From: Kofleriaceae bacterium | GTDB taxonomy: Bacteria > Myxococcota_A > Polyangia > Haliangiales > Haliangiaceae | NCBI GenBank assembly: GCA_018057825.1 | Contig: JAGPCY010000029.1 | Span: 1 to 64,000, forward strand | Direction: 5' to 3' | DNA: 64,000 nucleotides | In this document: one piece after another, positions 18,401 to 27,156 of the stretch | How positions within the stretch are numbered: position 1 is the stretch's first letter | Layout of the letters: every line of letters starts with the position of its first letter | Position numbers and translations under genes: made by a program | The notes under the pieces: generated by a model | What the model was told of the DNA's origin: nothing | Seen by the model: the letters and a program-made list of their open reading frames with translations, nothing else | The model's database searches: none

Positions 18401-19795
18401 CTCGACGCTACGCTGGCGGCGCTGGTGGCGACCGGCGAGCTGGCCGCCGGCGAGTTCCGGCCCGGCGGGACCGAGCGCGAGTGGATCCACGGCGACGTCT
18501 TGCGGACGGTGCGCGCGCGCTCGCTGGCCGAGGCCCGTCGGCAGATCGCGCCGGTGCCGGTGGCGGCCTATGTCCGGTTCCTCCACGCCTGGCACGGTGT
18601 GGCGGCGCCGCGGCCCGGCCTCGACGCGTTGCTCGACGCGGTCGAGCGCCTCGAGGGGCTCCCGGTGCTGGTGTCGCAGCTCGAGAGCGAACTCCTGCCG
18701 GCTCGGGTCGCCGGCTACCAGCCGAGCGACCTCGACACCCTGGCCGCCGCTGGCGAGGTGGTGTGGCGCGGCGTGGCCGCGGCCGGCGATCGCGACGGCA
18801 AGATCGCGCTCTACCTGGCCGATCACGCCGCCGATGTCCTCGACGCCACCGCCGCGGCCGCCGCCGAGGCGGCGCACAGCGAGCTGGCCCGCGAGGTGCT
18901 GGCGATCCTGCGGGCGCGCGGCGCGCTGTTCTTCGCCGAGCTGCGCGCGGCCTGTCCGATCTTCCCGGGCGATCTGGTGCGCGCGTTGTGGAGCCTGGTC
19001 TGGAGCGGGCTCGCGACCAACGACAGCTTCCGACCGCTGCGCGAGCTGGGCGCCGTCGAGCCAGCGATGCCGCGCCGGGGCAGCCGGGCCAGGGTCGCCA
19101 CCGCCGCGTTTCGCTCGCGTCGCACCGTGCCAGTCGCGGGCGAGGGCCGGTGGTCGGCGGTGGCGGTGTCGACCCGCGGCCCGACCGATCGCCTCCACGC
19201 CCAGGTCCGCCAGTGGTTGACCCGCTACGGCGTCGTCAGCCGCGACAGCGCCGCCGCCGAGGGTGGCTTCGGCGCCGCCTACCCGGTCTTGCGCGCCCTC
19301 GAGGACGCCGGTCAGCTCGTGCGCGGCCACTTCGTCGCCGAGCTCGCGGCGATGCAGTTCGCGACCGCGCCCGCGGTCGAGGTCTTGCGCGGTCACGCAC
19401 GGCCGCGGCGGCCGGCGCCGGTGGTCGTGCTGGGCGCGGCCGACTGCGCCAACCCGTTCGGCGCGATCGTGCCGTGGCCGGTCGGCGCCGGGCCCAGGCC
19501 GCGTCGGGTCGGCGGCGCGACCGTGGTGTCGGTCGATGGCGTCGCGACCGCCTGGTGGCCGCGCGATCTGCGCGAACTGTGTCTATGGGCCACCGGCGAG
19601 GCCGTGGCCCCGACGGTCGCGGCGATCGTCGACGCCGTCCGCGCCGCCCGCACCGCCGGTCAGCCCGCGACGATCGAGACGATCGACGGCGTGAGCGCCG
19701 CCGAGCATCCGCTGACATCAGCCCTCGTAGCCGCCGGCCTCACGGTCCGCGATCGCACGCTCACCGCGAGTCCCTGGCAGCGCCCGACGCGCTAG
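15449..19795 (+). CDS. lhr: Lhr, large ATP-dependent helicase
   Basis: 1448 residues, close to the full-length bacterial Lhr (about 1500). Superfamily 2 motifs: Walker A APTGSGKT (Lys49), DEIH (Asp171-Glu172), SATQRP, TSSLELGIDMG and QRVGRAGHQVG. The winged-helix and Lhr-specific domains follow (YLRNPLDVLAQQLVAMA; LTDFPILLEAYRKVL). The C-terminal extension (Lhr-CTD) is present to the end. Lhr unwinds RNA:DNA hybrids 3'-5' and acts in DNA repair; some Lhr C-terminal regions carry uracil-DNA glycosylase activity. ATG 15449 follows the divergent intergenic region. The helicase inside the BREX operon at 55552 is a distinct, shorter Lhr-like protein. Confidence 0.93.
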   Translation: MSALAEFAPSTARWFAATFAEPTAPQRAAWPAIARGEHVLLVAPTGSGKTLAAFLAALDRLLFGPPVARPTRGAGPGTRVLYVSPIKALAVDVERNLATPLAGLTAQAAADGVVAQPVTVAVRSGDTSARDRRAIARGAADILITTPESLYLMLTSAARSALAAVEVVIIDEIHALCGDERGAHLALSLERLEHLVGRPIQRVGLSATQRPLDEVARFLAGARPVTIVDAAGPKALALTIEVPFAEPGPPGAGPAATNWELVFPRLRALIESHTSTLVFVNSRRLAERTAGAINELAGTTLVHAHHGSVAKEQRAAIEDALKRGALRGLIATSSLELGIDMGAIDLVVQVEPPPTVASGLQRVGRAGHQVGAVSTGVIVSKHKGDVLACAALAAAMRAGAVERSRYLRNPLDVLAQQLVAMAALEPWRVDDAYALVRRTGNFAELPRSMFDATIEMLAGSYPLEELAEVRPRLAYDRAAGVVRARDGAHRVAIASGGTIADRGLYPVYLVDAPPGRGRLGELDEEMVFESKVGDRFILGASTWRIVDVTHDRVMVAPAPGEPGRMPFWRGEAGLRSFELGQRMGGLARELAAVPAAAARDRLIHEHGLTPTAATVLVDELAAQAAASAVPTDRTVVVEISPDELGDLRVCVLAPFGARVLAPWAMLAQAAARTALGFEVELLWTNDGFVVRLPSGTPVGDLDAWLVPRPEACGQALTELVGATSMFAARFREAAGRALLLPRRRPGQRTPLWHVRKKAQDLLRGAQRLTDFPILLEAYRKVLVDVLDVAGLRAVLAELADGTIAVAHHAVARPSPAAAAVMFGYVASFMYEGDAPPLERRAAALAIDPARLRELTGDGSLRELIDAAVLAEVEAGLGGRDELPTSLDRAYDRLLRLGDVGPGDWPVEAAALLDELLAGGRAVRHRGLVFAADQGARYRDALGWPVAATGPASPQPLRDLIVRFARTRGPFTRAEVIARYGAHADLDATLAALVATGELAAGEFRPGGTEREWIHGDVLRTVRARSLAEARRQIAPVPVAAYVRFLHAWHGVAAPRPGLDALLDAVERLEGLPVLVSQLESELLPARVAGYQPSDLDTLAAAGEVVWRGVAAAGDRDGKIALYLADHAADVLDATAAAAAEAAHSELAREVLAILRARGALFFAELRAACPIFPGDLVRALWSLVWSGLATNDSFRPLRELGAVEPAMPRRGSRARVATAAFRSRRTVPVAGEGRWSAVAVSTRGPTDRLHAQVRQWLTRYGVVSRDSAAAEGGFGAAYPVLRALEDAGQLVRGHFVAELAAMQFATAPAVEVLRGHARPRRPAPVVVLGAADCANPFGAIVPWPVGAGPRPRRVGGATVVSVDGVATAWWPRDLRELCLWATGEAVAPTVAAIVDAVRAARTAGQPATIETIDGVSAAEHPLTSALVAAGLTVRDRTLTASPWQRPTR

Positions 19796-19812
19796 CCCGC
19801 GGTGCCCCTCAA

Positions 19813-19950
<138 letters not shown>

Positions 19951-20086
19951 GCCATCCCCTCCTCGCCGCCTCTGCCAGATCGGCACAGCCGCGCCGCCCA
20001 GCTCGCCGTTCTCGTCGCGCCGCCGCGGTCGCGGCGCAGCGATCGCGGGCTTGGCGTGCGGCATGGCGGTTGCTGAAGCCTCATCC

Positions 20087-22237
20087 ATGCCCCGCCGCGC
20101 CGTCCTCGCCGCTGTGATCGCCGCGCCCCGTCGACTCGCGACGACCGTCGCCGTCCTCCCTGTCGCCGTCCTCCTCCTCGTCGTCGCCCTCGCTACCACC
20201 GCCCGCGCGGATCCCGAGGATGACGACGGCGCGCGCTTCGCGTGCGCCAAGCCCAAGCAGAGCTTCGAGGTCGCGTTCCCCGAGGAGGTCGGCGTCCGCG
20301 ATCTGGTGACCTGGGGCATGAGCATCTCGTGCAAGCGCTTCGTCTACGCCGCCGGGGTCGCGAACCGCTCGGCCAAGCTCACCTTGATCACGCCGGGCAA
20401 GCTCGACGCCGGCGCGGCCTGGGCGCTGTTCGAGGCCGGGCTCGACGCGATGGGCCTGGCCGCGGTGCCCAAGGGACCAGTCTACGAGATCGTCGAGGCC
20501 GCCCACGCCCGGGACGCGGCGCTGGCGATCCGCACCCGGTTCCCCGAGGGTGGCGGCGCGCCGGTCCGGGTCCTCCTGCGCCCGGCCCACGTCGCGGTCG
20601 CCGATCTGGCGCCGGCCCTCGAGCTGGTCAAGTCGCGGGCCGGGACGATCGCGCCGCTGCTCAACCTGCGGGCGCTGCTCATCACCGATGACGGTCGCCA
20701 CGTCGCGCGCATGCGGGCGCTGGTCGACGAGCTCGATCGCCCTGCCGCCGGCGCCGGGGTGTGGGCGGTGCCGGTCCTCCACCGCGATCCGGCCGGCCTG
20801 ATCGAGGTCCTCGAGCCGATGCTGCGCGATCCGGTCGGCAAGCCCGAGGTCGGCGGCCCGCGGCTGGTCGCCGATCGCCGCGCCAGCGCGCTGTTCGTGG
20901 TCGGCAGCGCCGCCGACCATCAGCGCGTCGCGGCCCTGGTCGCGGTGCTCGATCGCGACACCGGCGACACCGCCCTGACCGCGGTCCGGCTGCGCAACGC
21001 CAAGGCCGCCGAGGTCGTCACCGCGCTCACGCCCCTGGTCACCGGCGGCGACGGCAAGGGCGAGGCGACGATCCGCCTGGCCGCCGACCCCGGCACCAAC
21101 GCGGTCCTGATCCAGGCCAGTCCGACCGACGCCGCCGCGGTGCGGGCGATGGTCGACGAGCTCGATCTGCCGCGCCGCCGGATCTACGTCGAGGCCATGG
21201 TGCTCGAGGTGTCGGCGACCGCGAGCCGGGCCCTGGGCGTGAGCTGGCACGCGGCGTCGGCCGGCGACGACGGCACGGTGACCCTCGGCGGCCTGCAGAC
21301 CGGCTCGGTGTCGTCGATCGATCCGGCGACCAGCCTGGCCGGAGCCGGAGCCGGCGCGGTCGCCGGCGTCCTCGGCGCATCGCTGACCTCGACCTTGCTC
21401 GGCGAGAGCGTGCCGTCGTTCGGCGCCCTGGTCCACGCGGTGGCGACCCGCGGTGAGGTCGAGGTGGTGGCGTCGCCGCACGTCATGACGCTCGACAACA
21501 AGGAGACGACCTTGTCGATCGGCGTCAACATCCCGTACAAGTCGCGGGCCGCCAGCGCCAACCCGCTGACCGGCAGCGGCGAGCAGATCGAGCGCCGCGA
21601 TCTGGCGCTCACCCTCAAGCTCACGCCTCACGTCGCGCCGGCGGCGGCCGCCACTACCGGCGGTGACCGGGGCGACGTCGGCGGTGGCCCCGAGCGGATC
21701 CACCTCGATATCGCCTTCGAGCACGATCAGCTCGGCGACTCCGACTTCGCCGGGCTCGGCCCGACCTGGAAGCAGCGCAAGCTGACGACCTCGGTGGTGG
21801 TCGACGATCAGGAGAGCGTCGTCCTCGGCGGGCTGATCGACGAGCGGATCGAGACCTCGAGCCAGCGCACCCCGCTCCTGGGCGACCTGCCCGTGGTCGG
21901 CGCGCTGTTTCGGTCCCAGAGCCGGGTCCGCGCCAAGCAGAACCTCTTGATCGTGATCACGCCGCACCTGATCGATGACTCGCTGGCCGGGCGCGCGCTG
22001 TTCGAGCGGCGGATGCGCGAGCGCGACGAGTTCCTGCGGGCCCGCACCTCGCTCCTCGATCGGCTGGCGCGGCCGCGGGTCGACTACGGCAAGAAGCGCG
22101 GCCTCATCGCCGAGATCGACGCGACCGTGCGCGGGGTCGAGCGCGAGCGCGCCGCCCGGGCCGCCCTCGAGCTGGCGCCGCCGCCGCGCGGCCGGGTCGA
22201 CGTCGCGCCGACGCCCGCGCCATCGCCGACGCCGTGA
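20087..22237 (+). CDS. gspD: Type II secretion-type secretin (GspD-like)
   Basis: 716 residues. ATG 20087 gives a signal peptide (MPRRAVL... hydrophobic core, ATTARA cleavage). The longer frame runs through hexamer repeats and is rejected. N-domains of the GspD type follow (VYEIVEAAHARDA; repeated RLVADRRASALFVVGSAADHQRVAALV and RLAADPGTNAVLIQASPTDAAAVRAMVDELD). The secretin C-domain has VEVVASPHVMTLDNKE, IGVNIPYKS, VVDDQESVVLGGLIDE and PLLGDLPVVGALFRS. It forms the outer-membrane gate for type II or related export. No other gsp genes are nearby, so its machinery must be elsewhere. It is convergent with the next gene, 18 bases away. Confidence 0.88.
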   Translation: MPRRAVLAAVIAAPRRLATTVAVLPVAVLLLVVALATTARADPEDDDGARFACAKPKQSFEVAFPEEVGVRDLVTWGMSISCKRFVYAAGVANRSAKLTLITPGKLDAGAAWALFEAGLDAMGLAAVPKGPVYEIVEAAHARDAALAIRTRFPEGGGAPVRVLLRPAHVAVADLAPALELVKSRAGTIAPLLNLRALLITDDGRHVARMRALVDELDRPAAGAGVWAVPVLHRDPAGLIEVLEPMLRDPVGKPEVGGPRLVADRRASALFVVGSAADHQRVAALVAVLDRDTGDTALTAVRLRNAKAAEVVTALTPLVTGGDGKGEATIRLAADPGTNAVLIQASPTDAAAVRAMVDELDLPRRRIYVEAMVLEVSATASRALGVSWHAASAGDDGTVTLGGLQTGSVSSIDPATSLAGAGAGAVAGVLGASLTSTLLGESVPSFGALVHAVATRGEVEVVASPHVMTLDNKETTLSIGVNIPYKSRAASANPLTGSGEQIERRDLALTLKLTPHVAPAAAATTGGDRGDVGGGPERIHLDIAFEHDQLGDSDFAGLGPTWKQRKLTTSVVVDDQESVVLGGLIDERIETSSQRTPLLGDLPVVGALFRSQSRVRAKQNLLIVITPHLIDDSLAGRALFERRMRERDEFLRARTSLLDRLARPRVDYGKKRGLIAEIDATVRGVERERAARAALELAPPPRGRVDVAPTPAPSPTP

Positions 22238-22255
22238 CCGTCGCGCTCCGTCGCG

Positions 22256-23350
22256 CTACAGCTCGGGCGGCACCGGGCCGACGCCGAGCGCGGCCCGCGC
22301 CGCCGCCGGTCCGATCCGGTCGCTGACCATGCGGTGGGTGCGCATGACCTGGACGTCGGCCAGGGCCCGGGCCAGCGGTGACCGCCGCGGCACCGCGCCG
22401 CCGCCGCCGAGCGTGAACAGCGTGGCGACCAGCGCGGCGGCCTCGCGCGCGGCGTGGAGCGCGGCCAGCCGCAGCTCGCCGCGTCGGCGCGGAGCGACCG
22501 GCCCGGTGAGCGCGTCGGCGTAGGCCAGGGCGCCGGCCTCGACGAGGAAGCCGCGGGCCGCGCGCCAGCGCGCCAGGGCGTCGGCGTAGCCGGCCATGAG
22601 CGCGCCGCCGTCCTTGCCGGCCGCGGTCGCCGCCGCCGCGACGTGATCGAGGGCGCCGCGCGCCAGGCCCAGGCCGACCGCGGCGACGCCCACGGCGAGC
22701 AGCCCGAACAGCGGCACCCGGGTCAGCGGCTCGTCGCACCACGGCGCGCGATCGAACACCGAGGTGAGCGCCGCCGCCGGCACCGCGACGTCGGACAGCG
22801 TCAGATCGTGGCTGCCGGTGCCGCGCAGCCCGATCGGATCCCAGGTGTCGACCACGGCCACACCGGGCGCGGTGGTCGGCGTCGCGACGACGACGTGGCG
22901 GCCCTCGGCCAGCGCGCCGACCAGCACCCAGGAGGCGTGGCGGCAGCCCGAGGCCCAGGCCCAGCGGCCGGTGACCCGGGCGTCGGCGCCGTCGGTGACG
23001 ACCCGTCCGTTGGGCGCGAACACCCCGGCCAGGAGCGGCTGGTCGCGCCAGATCGCGGTCGCCAGGTCGCGGTCGAGGTACCCGGCCAAGAGCGTCGAGG
23101 TCGACGCGGTCATGACCACCCACGCGGTCGCGCCGTCGGCGGCCGCCAGCTCGATCAACGCGTCGACGTACACCGGCGGCGCCACCGCCAGCCCGTCGAG
23201 GGCGCGCGGCAGGAGCAGGCGGAGGAGGCCGGCGTCGCGGATCGCGTCGACCACCGGCGCCGCCAGGGCGCGGTCGCGGTCGTGGGCGTCGGCGTGGTCG
23301 GCCAGGAGCGGGCGCAGGGCGGCGGCCGCGGCGACGATCGGATCGGACAT
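22256..23350 (-). CDS. Acyl-CoA dehydrogenase-like flavoprotein
   Basis: 364 residues with the acyl-CoA dehydrogenase fold pattern. It has an N-terminal helical domain (HADAHDRDRALAAPVVDAIRDAGLLRLLLPRALDG) and a mid beta domain (GRWAWASGCRHASWVLVGA; DTWDPIGLRGTGSHDLTLSDVAVP). A C-terminal four-helix region follows. The GxRGTGS...VSDVAVP layout is common to ACADs and to HpaB/NcnH/KijD3-type flavin monooxygenases that use acyl-CoA-like folds. The active-site base cannot be placed with certainty. It is divergent from the ACP-ketoreductase-ligase operon with a 55-base gap, suggesting shared control and oxidation of a carrier-bound acyl chain. Confidence 0.75.
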   Translation of the reverse strand: MSDPIVAAAAALRPLLADHADAHDRDRALAAPVVDAIRDAGLLRLLLPRALDGLAVAPPVYVDALIELAAADGATAWVVMTASTSTLLAGYLDRDLATAIWRDQPLLAGVFAPNGRVVTDGADARVTGRWAWASGCRHASWVLVGALAEGRHVVVATPTTAPGVAVVDTWDPIGLRGTGSHDLTLSDVAVPAAALTSVFDRAPWCDEPLTRVPLFGLLAVGVAAVGLGLARGALDHVAAAATAAGKDGGALMAGYADALARWRAARGFLVEAGALAYADALTGPVAPRRRGELRLAALHAAREAAALVATLFTLGGGGAVPRRSPLARALADVQVMRTHRMVSDRIGPAAARAALGVGPVPPEL

Positions 23351-23405
23351 CGCCCCGACCATACCCGCGGCGAGCGCCCGCGGGGTCGTGATAGCGTCCG
23401 CCGCG

Positions 23406-23648
23406 ATGAGCGAGTCTGTCGACAAACTCGCGGCCGCGTTCCGCGACGCCCTGGCGCTTGGCCCCGAGGTCGACGTCACCGGGTTGGCCTATCGCGCGAT
23501 CCCGGCGTGGGACTCGGTCGCCCACATGCAGCTCGTGGCCGCCATCGAGGCCACGTTCGATCTCATGCTCGACACCGACGATGTGCTGGCGCTGTCGAGC
23601 TGGGCCAAGGCCTGCGAGATCGTCGCCAAGCACGGCGTCGCGCTATGA
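23406..23648 (+). CDS. Acyl carrier protein
   Basis: 80 residues. The phosphopantetheine site is WDSVAHMQLV with Ser37, in the usual place at the start of helix 2. It is a dedicated ACP rather than the housekeeping AcpP: the motif is DSV instead of DSL, and it sits with a ketoreductase and ligase. Its stop overlaps the next start (ATGA). It probably carries a short acyl group made by its neighbours. Confidence 0.88.
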   Translation: MSESVDKLAAAFRDALALGPEVDVTGLAYRAIPAWDSVAHMQLVAAIEATFDLMLDTDDVLALSSWAKACEIVAKHGVAL

Positions 23649-24412
23649 GCCGGTGGGGCGGGGCGCGGCTCCTGGCCGGGCGGTGCGCCGTGGTCACCGG
23701 CGCCAGCCGCGGCATCGGCCGGGCCATCGCCGAGGCCCTGGCCGGTCACGGCGCCGACGTCGCGCTGGTCGCGGTCCACGATCCCGCCGCCCTGACCGCC
23801 CAGGCGGCGGAGCTGGCGGCCCGCGCCGGCGTCCGCACGCTGGCGCTGCCCGGCGACGTCGGCGATCCCGCCGCGGTCAAGGCCTGCTACCAGGCGGTGT
23901 GGTCGGCGTGGAAGCGGCTCGACGTCCTGGTCAACAACGCCGGCGTGATGGAGGGCGCGCTGATCGGCATGATCGGCGACGAGCTGATCGATCGCACGCT
24001 GGCGACCAACACCCGCGGCGCGATCCTCCACCTGCAGGGCGCGGCCCGGTTGATGGCCCGGGCCAAGCGCGGCGCGATCGTGAACCTGGCCTCGATCATC
24101 GGCGAGCGCGGCGTCGCCGGTCAGGCGGTGTACGCCGCCAGCAAGGCTGCGGTCGTCGGCTTGACCCGGGCCGCCGCCGTCGAGCTCGCGCCCCAGGGCA
24201 TCCGGGTCAACGCGGTCGCGCCCGGCCTGATCGACACCGAGCTGGTCGCGCACCTGTCGCCCGAGGCGCGGGCCGCGCAGCTCGCGCAGATCGGGCTCGG
24301 GCGGATCGGCGCGGCCGACGAGGTCGCCGACGTGGTGGCGTTCCTGGCCTCGGATCTGGCCGGTTACGTCACCGGTCAGGTGCTCGGCGTCGACGGGGGC
24401 ATGCGGCTCTGA
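23645..24412 (+). CDS. SDR-family 3-oxoacyl-ACP reductase (FabG-like)
   Basis: 255 residues, classical short-chain dehydrogenase. The NADP-binding motif is TGASRGIGRA (residues about 18-27), with NNAGV, a catalytic Ser in NLASIIG, YAASKAAVVGL as the YxxxK motif, and a C-terminal GYVTGQVLGVDGGM. It reduces 3-ketoacyl groups to 3-hydroxyacyl groups. ATGA overlap with the ACP gene and TGATG overlap with the ligase gene show a tight operon. The substrate is probably the acyl-ACP of the same operon. Confidence 0.88.
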   Translation: MSRWGGARLLAGRCAVVTGASRGIGRAIAEALAGHGADVALVAVHDPAALTAQAAELAARAGVRTLALPGDVGDPAAVKACYQAVWSAWKRLDVLVNNAGVMEGALIGMIGDELIDRTLATNTRGAILHLQGAARLMARAKRGAIVNLASIIGERGVAGQAVYAASKAAVVGLTRAAAVELAPQGIRVNAVAPGLIDTELVAHLSPEARAAQLAQIGLGRIGAADEVADVVAFLASDLAGYVTGQVLGVDGGMRL

Positions 24413-25734
24413 TGCTGGCGGGGGCGCCCGACGCGCTCGCGGTGATCGACGCCAGCTCCGGGGTCGCCTGGACCTATCGCGCGCTGGCCGCCGAGGTCGG
24501 CGCTGCGGCTCAGCGCCTGGTGGCCGCGGCCGGCGCCGGGCCGGCGTTCCTGTTCGCGCGCAACGATCTCGCGACCGTGATCGAGCTGCTCGCGGCGCTC
24601 ACCGCCGGCGTGCCGATCGCGGTCCTGGCCGGCGATCTCGACGACGCGCGCGCCGCGGCGCTGATCGCTCGCTACCGGCCGACCGCGATCCTCGGGCGCG
24701 CCTTGGCCCCGGCGCCCGGCGGGCCGCGTCCGCACGCCGACCTCGGGCTCCTGCTGTCGACCTCGGGGTCGACCGGTCACCCCAAGCTGGTCCGCCTGTC
24801 GGCCGCCGCGGTGATCGCCAACGCGCGCGCGATCGCCGCCGCCCTCGACCTCGGGCCGGGCCAGGTCGCGCCGACCAGCCTGCCGCTGGCGTACTCCTTC
24901 GGGCTGTCGATCGTCACCAGCCACCTGGTCGCCGGCGCCACCGTCGTGGTCACCGACGCCGGCCTCCTCGAGCCGCGGTTCTGGGCGACCTGCCGCGCGC
25001 ACCACGTCACGTCGCTGGCCGGGGTGCCGTACTCGTATCAGCTCTTGCGGCGCCTCGACCTCGCGCAGGTCGCGCCGCTGTCGCTGACGACCCTCACCCA
25101 GGCCGGGGGCCGCCTCGACCCGAGCGTGGTCCGCCACGTCGCCGGGCTGGCCGCCGCCCGCGGCGGTGGGCTGTACGTGATGTACGGCCAGACCGAGGCG
25201 ACCGCGCGGATCGCGGTCCTGCCGCCGCGCGAGCTGCCGGCCGCGGCCGGCGCGGTCGGCTGGGCGGTGCCGGGCGGCGCGATCGCGATCGACGGCGGCG
25301 AGGTGATCTACCGCGGGCCCAACGTCATGTTGGGCTACGCCGAGTCGGTCGACGACCTCGCCGTCGGCGATGTCCAAGGCGGCGTCTTGCGCACCGGCGA
25401 TCGCGGCTACCTCGACGAGCGCGGCCGGCTCTGGCTCACCGGCCGCGTCGGGCGCCACGCCAAGGTCTTCGGTCTGCGCGTCGAGCTCGACGAGCTCGAG
25501 GCGGTGGCGCGGGCGGTGCCCGGCGTCGACGCGGTCGCGGCGCTGGCCGGCGACGATCGCATCCGCATCGCGATCGAGGGCGCCGGCCCGGAGGTGCTCG
25601 CGGCGGTGCGGGCCGCGCTCGCCGCTCACGTCGGCGTCCACCCGAGCGGCTTCGCGGTGGCTGCGGTCGCGGTGCTGCCGCGGCAGCCCAGCGGCAAGAT
25701 CGACTATAGTCGCCTCGACGAGCCGGCACCCTAG
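24412..25734 (+). CDS. AMP-dependent acyl/aryl ligase (ANL superfamily)
   Basis: 440 residues, shorter than most ANL enzymes (500-550). Motifs: the P-loop-like LLLSTSGSTGHPKLVRLS, YGQTEATAR, RTGDRGYLDERGRLWLTGRVGRHAKVFGLRVELDELE and the catalytic Lys of PSGKIDYS near the C-terminus. It activates a carboxylic acid as acyl-AMP and transfers it to CoA or, more likely here, to the holo-ACP encoded 0.8 kb upstream. The start overlaps the reductase stop (TGATG). The substrate cannot be read from sequence. Confidence 0.87.
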   Translation: MLAGAPDALAVIDASSGVAWTYRALAAEVGAAAQRLVAAAGAGPAFLFARNDLATVIELLAALTAGVPIAVLAGDLDDARAAALIARYRPTAILGRALAPAPGGPRPHADLGLLLSTSGSTGHPKLVRLSAAAVIANARAIAAALDLGPGQVAPTSLPLAYSFGLSIVTSHLVAGATVVVTDAGLLEPRFWATCRAHHVTSLAGVPYSYQLLRRLDLAQVAPLSLTTLTQAGGRLDPSVVRHVAGLAAARGGGLYVMYGQTEATARIAVLPPRELPAAAGAVGWAVPGGAIAIDGGEVIYRGPNVMLGYAESVDDLAVGDVQGGVLRTGDRGYLDERGRLWLTGRVGRHAKVFGLRVELDELEAVARAVPGVDAVAALAGDDRIRIAIEGAGPEVLAAVRAALAAHVGVHPSGFAVAAVAVLPRQPSGKIDYSRLDEPAP

Positions 25735-25783
25735 GCACCGCTTCCGAGAGCGAGCCACGACGGCGTCGGCCGCGGGAGACCCC

Positions 25784-26458
25784 ATGTTGCTCTACATCGT
25801 CGGCGCCGGCGGCTTCGGCCGCGAGGTCCTGTGTTACGCGCGCGACGTCGGCCGAGACGTCACGACCGGGACGCCCCTGACCGTGGCCGGCTTCCTCGAC
25901 GATCACCGCGGCGCTCTCGACGGTCACGCGGTCGGCACGACCGTGGTCGGCGGCGTCGCCGACGCGCCGATCGGTCCCGACGCCGCCTTCGTGATCGCGA
26001 TCGGCGATCCGCGGGTGCGGTGGAAGCTGGCCGGGGCCCTGGCCGCGCGCGGCGCGCGGTTCGCGACCATCGTCCATCCCACCGCCTACGTCGCGCCCGG
26101 CGCGCGCCTCGGCGCCGGCGCGATCATCGGGCCCTTCGCCTTCGTCAGCGACAACGTCACCGTCGGCAGCCACACCATCTTCAACACCTACTGCTCGGCC
26201 GGGCACGACGCGACCCTGGGGCGGTGCGTGGTGATGTCGCCCTACGCGGTCGTCAACGGCAACACCACCGTCGGCGACGGCGCGTTCTTCGGCACCCACG
26301 CGACCTTGGTCCTGGGCAAGCGCCTGGGGGCGTGGGCCAAGCTCGGCGCCGGCGCGGTCGCGCTGGCCGACCTCGCCGACGGCACCCTCGCGGTCGGGGT
26401 GCCAGCCGCCGGCGCGATCAAGTACGCGGCGCCGATCGAGCCCGGGCCGCCGGCCTGA
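25784..26458 (+). CDS. PglD/NeuD-family hexapeptide-repeat acyltransferase
   Basis: 224 residues. It has an N-terminal Rossmann-like sugar-binding part (MLLYIVGAGGFGREVLCYARD) and a left-handed beta-helix of hexapeptides (VAPGARLGAGAIIGPFAFVSDNVTVG...TTVGDGAFFGTHATLVLG). The catalytic His candidate is in CSAGHDATLG. Family members O- or N-acylate nucleotide amino sugars at C4. GGGAGA lies upstream of the ATG. It is 49 bases after the ligase, so the ACP-bound acyl group made by this cluster may be its donor; that link is inference. Confidence 0.85.
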   Translation: MLLYIVGAGGFGREVLCYARDVGRDVTTGTPLTVAGFLDDHRGALDGHAVGTTVVGGVADAPIGPDAAFVIAIGDPRVRWKLAGALAARGARFATIVHPTAYVAPGARLGAGAIIGPFAFVSDNVTVGSHTIFNTYCSAGHDATLGRCVVMSPYAVVNGNTTVGDGAFFGTHATLVLGKRLGAWAKLGAGAVALADLADGTLAVGVPAAGAIKYAAPIEPGPPA

Positions 26459-26470
26459 TCGCGCGATCGC

Positions 26471-27088
26471 TCACCCGCGCCGCCACACCAGGACGTGGTT
26501 GTTGGCCGGGAGCGCCACGGTCTCGACCCGGGTCAGGCCGCACCGCGTCGCCAGCGCGTCGAGGTCGACCACGTCGCGCACGCCCCAGGCCGGATCGCGC
26601 GCCCGCAGATCGGCGTCGAAGGCGGCGTTGGACGGCGCGGTGAACGCGCCGGCGAAGCGGTACGGCCCGTAGGTGATGAGCGCGCCGTCGTCGACCAGCA
26701 CTCGGGCCGCGCCGGCGAACACCGCCTCGGCGACCGCCCACGGCGCGATGTGGATCAGGTTGATCGCGATCACCGCGTCGGCGCGCTCGACCGGCCACGG
26801 CGCGGTGGCGTCTAGCGGCAGCGGCGGGCGCAGGTTGGGCAGGCCGGCCTCGTCGCGCCAGGCGGCGACGCTGGCCACCGCGTCGGCGCTGACGTCGGTC
26901 GGCTGCCAGGTCAGGCCGGGCAGGGCGGCGGCGAAGTAGATCGCGTGCTCGCCGCTGCCGCTGGCCAGCTCGAGCACCAGCCCCCGCGGCGGCAAGACCC
27001 GGCGCAGCACCTCGAGGATGGGCTCGCGGTTGCGGGCGGCGGCCGGCGCGGTGCGCTTGCTCGACGGGTCGGGGCGGAGCTCGGTCAT
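26471..27088 (-). CDS. DUF938-family SAM-dependent methyltransferase-like protein
   Basis: 205 residues, matching DUF938 in length and sequence: N-terminal SSKRTAPAAARNREPILEVLRRVLP, SAM loop VLELASGSGEHAIYFA, PTDVSADAVASV, NLIHIAPW, and YGPYRFAGAFTAPSNAAFDADLRARDPAWGVRD. Members are predicted class I methyltransferases with no firmly known substrate. It is convergent with the acyltransferase gene and stands alone. Confidence 0.87.
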   Translation of the reverse strand: MTELRPDPSSKRTAPAAARNREPILEVLRRVLPPRGLVLELASGSGEHAIYFAAALPGLTWQPTDVSADAVASVAAWRDEAGLPNLRPPLPLDATAPWPVERADAVIAINLIHIAPWAVAEAVFAGAARVLVDDGALITYGPYRFAGAFTAPSNAAFDADLRARDPAWGVRDVVDLDALATRCGLTRVETVALPANNHVLVWRRG

Positions 27089-27156
27089 CGCGCGAGCCTA
27101 CGCTGACCGCCGCGACCCCGCACGGCCGCGCCGCGCCGCGCTATCGTGCCGCGCCG

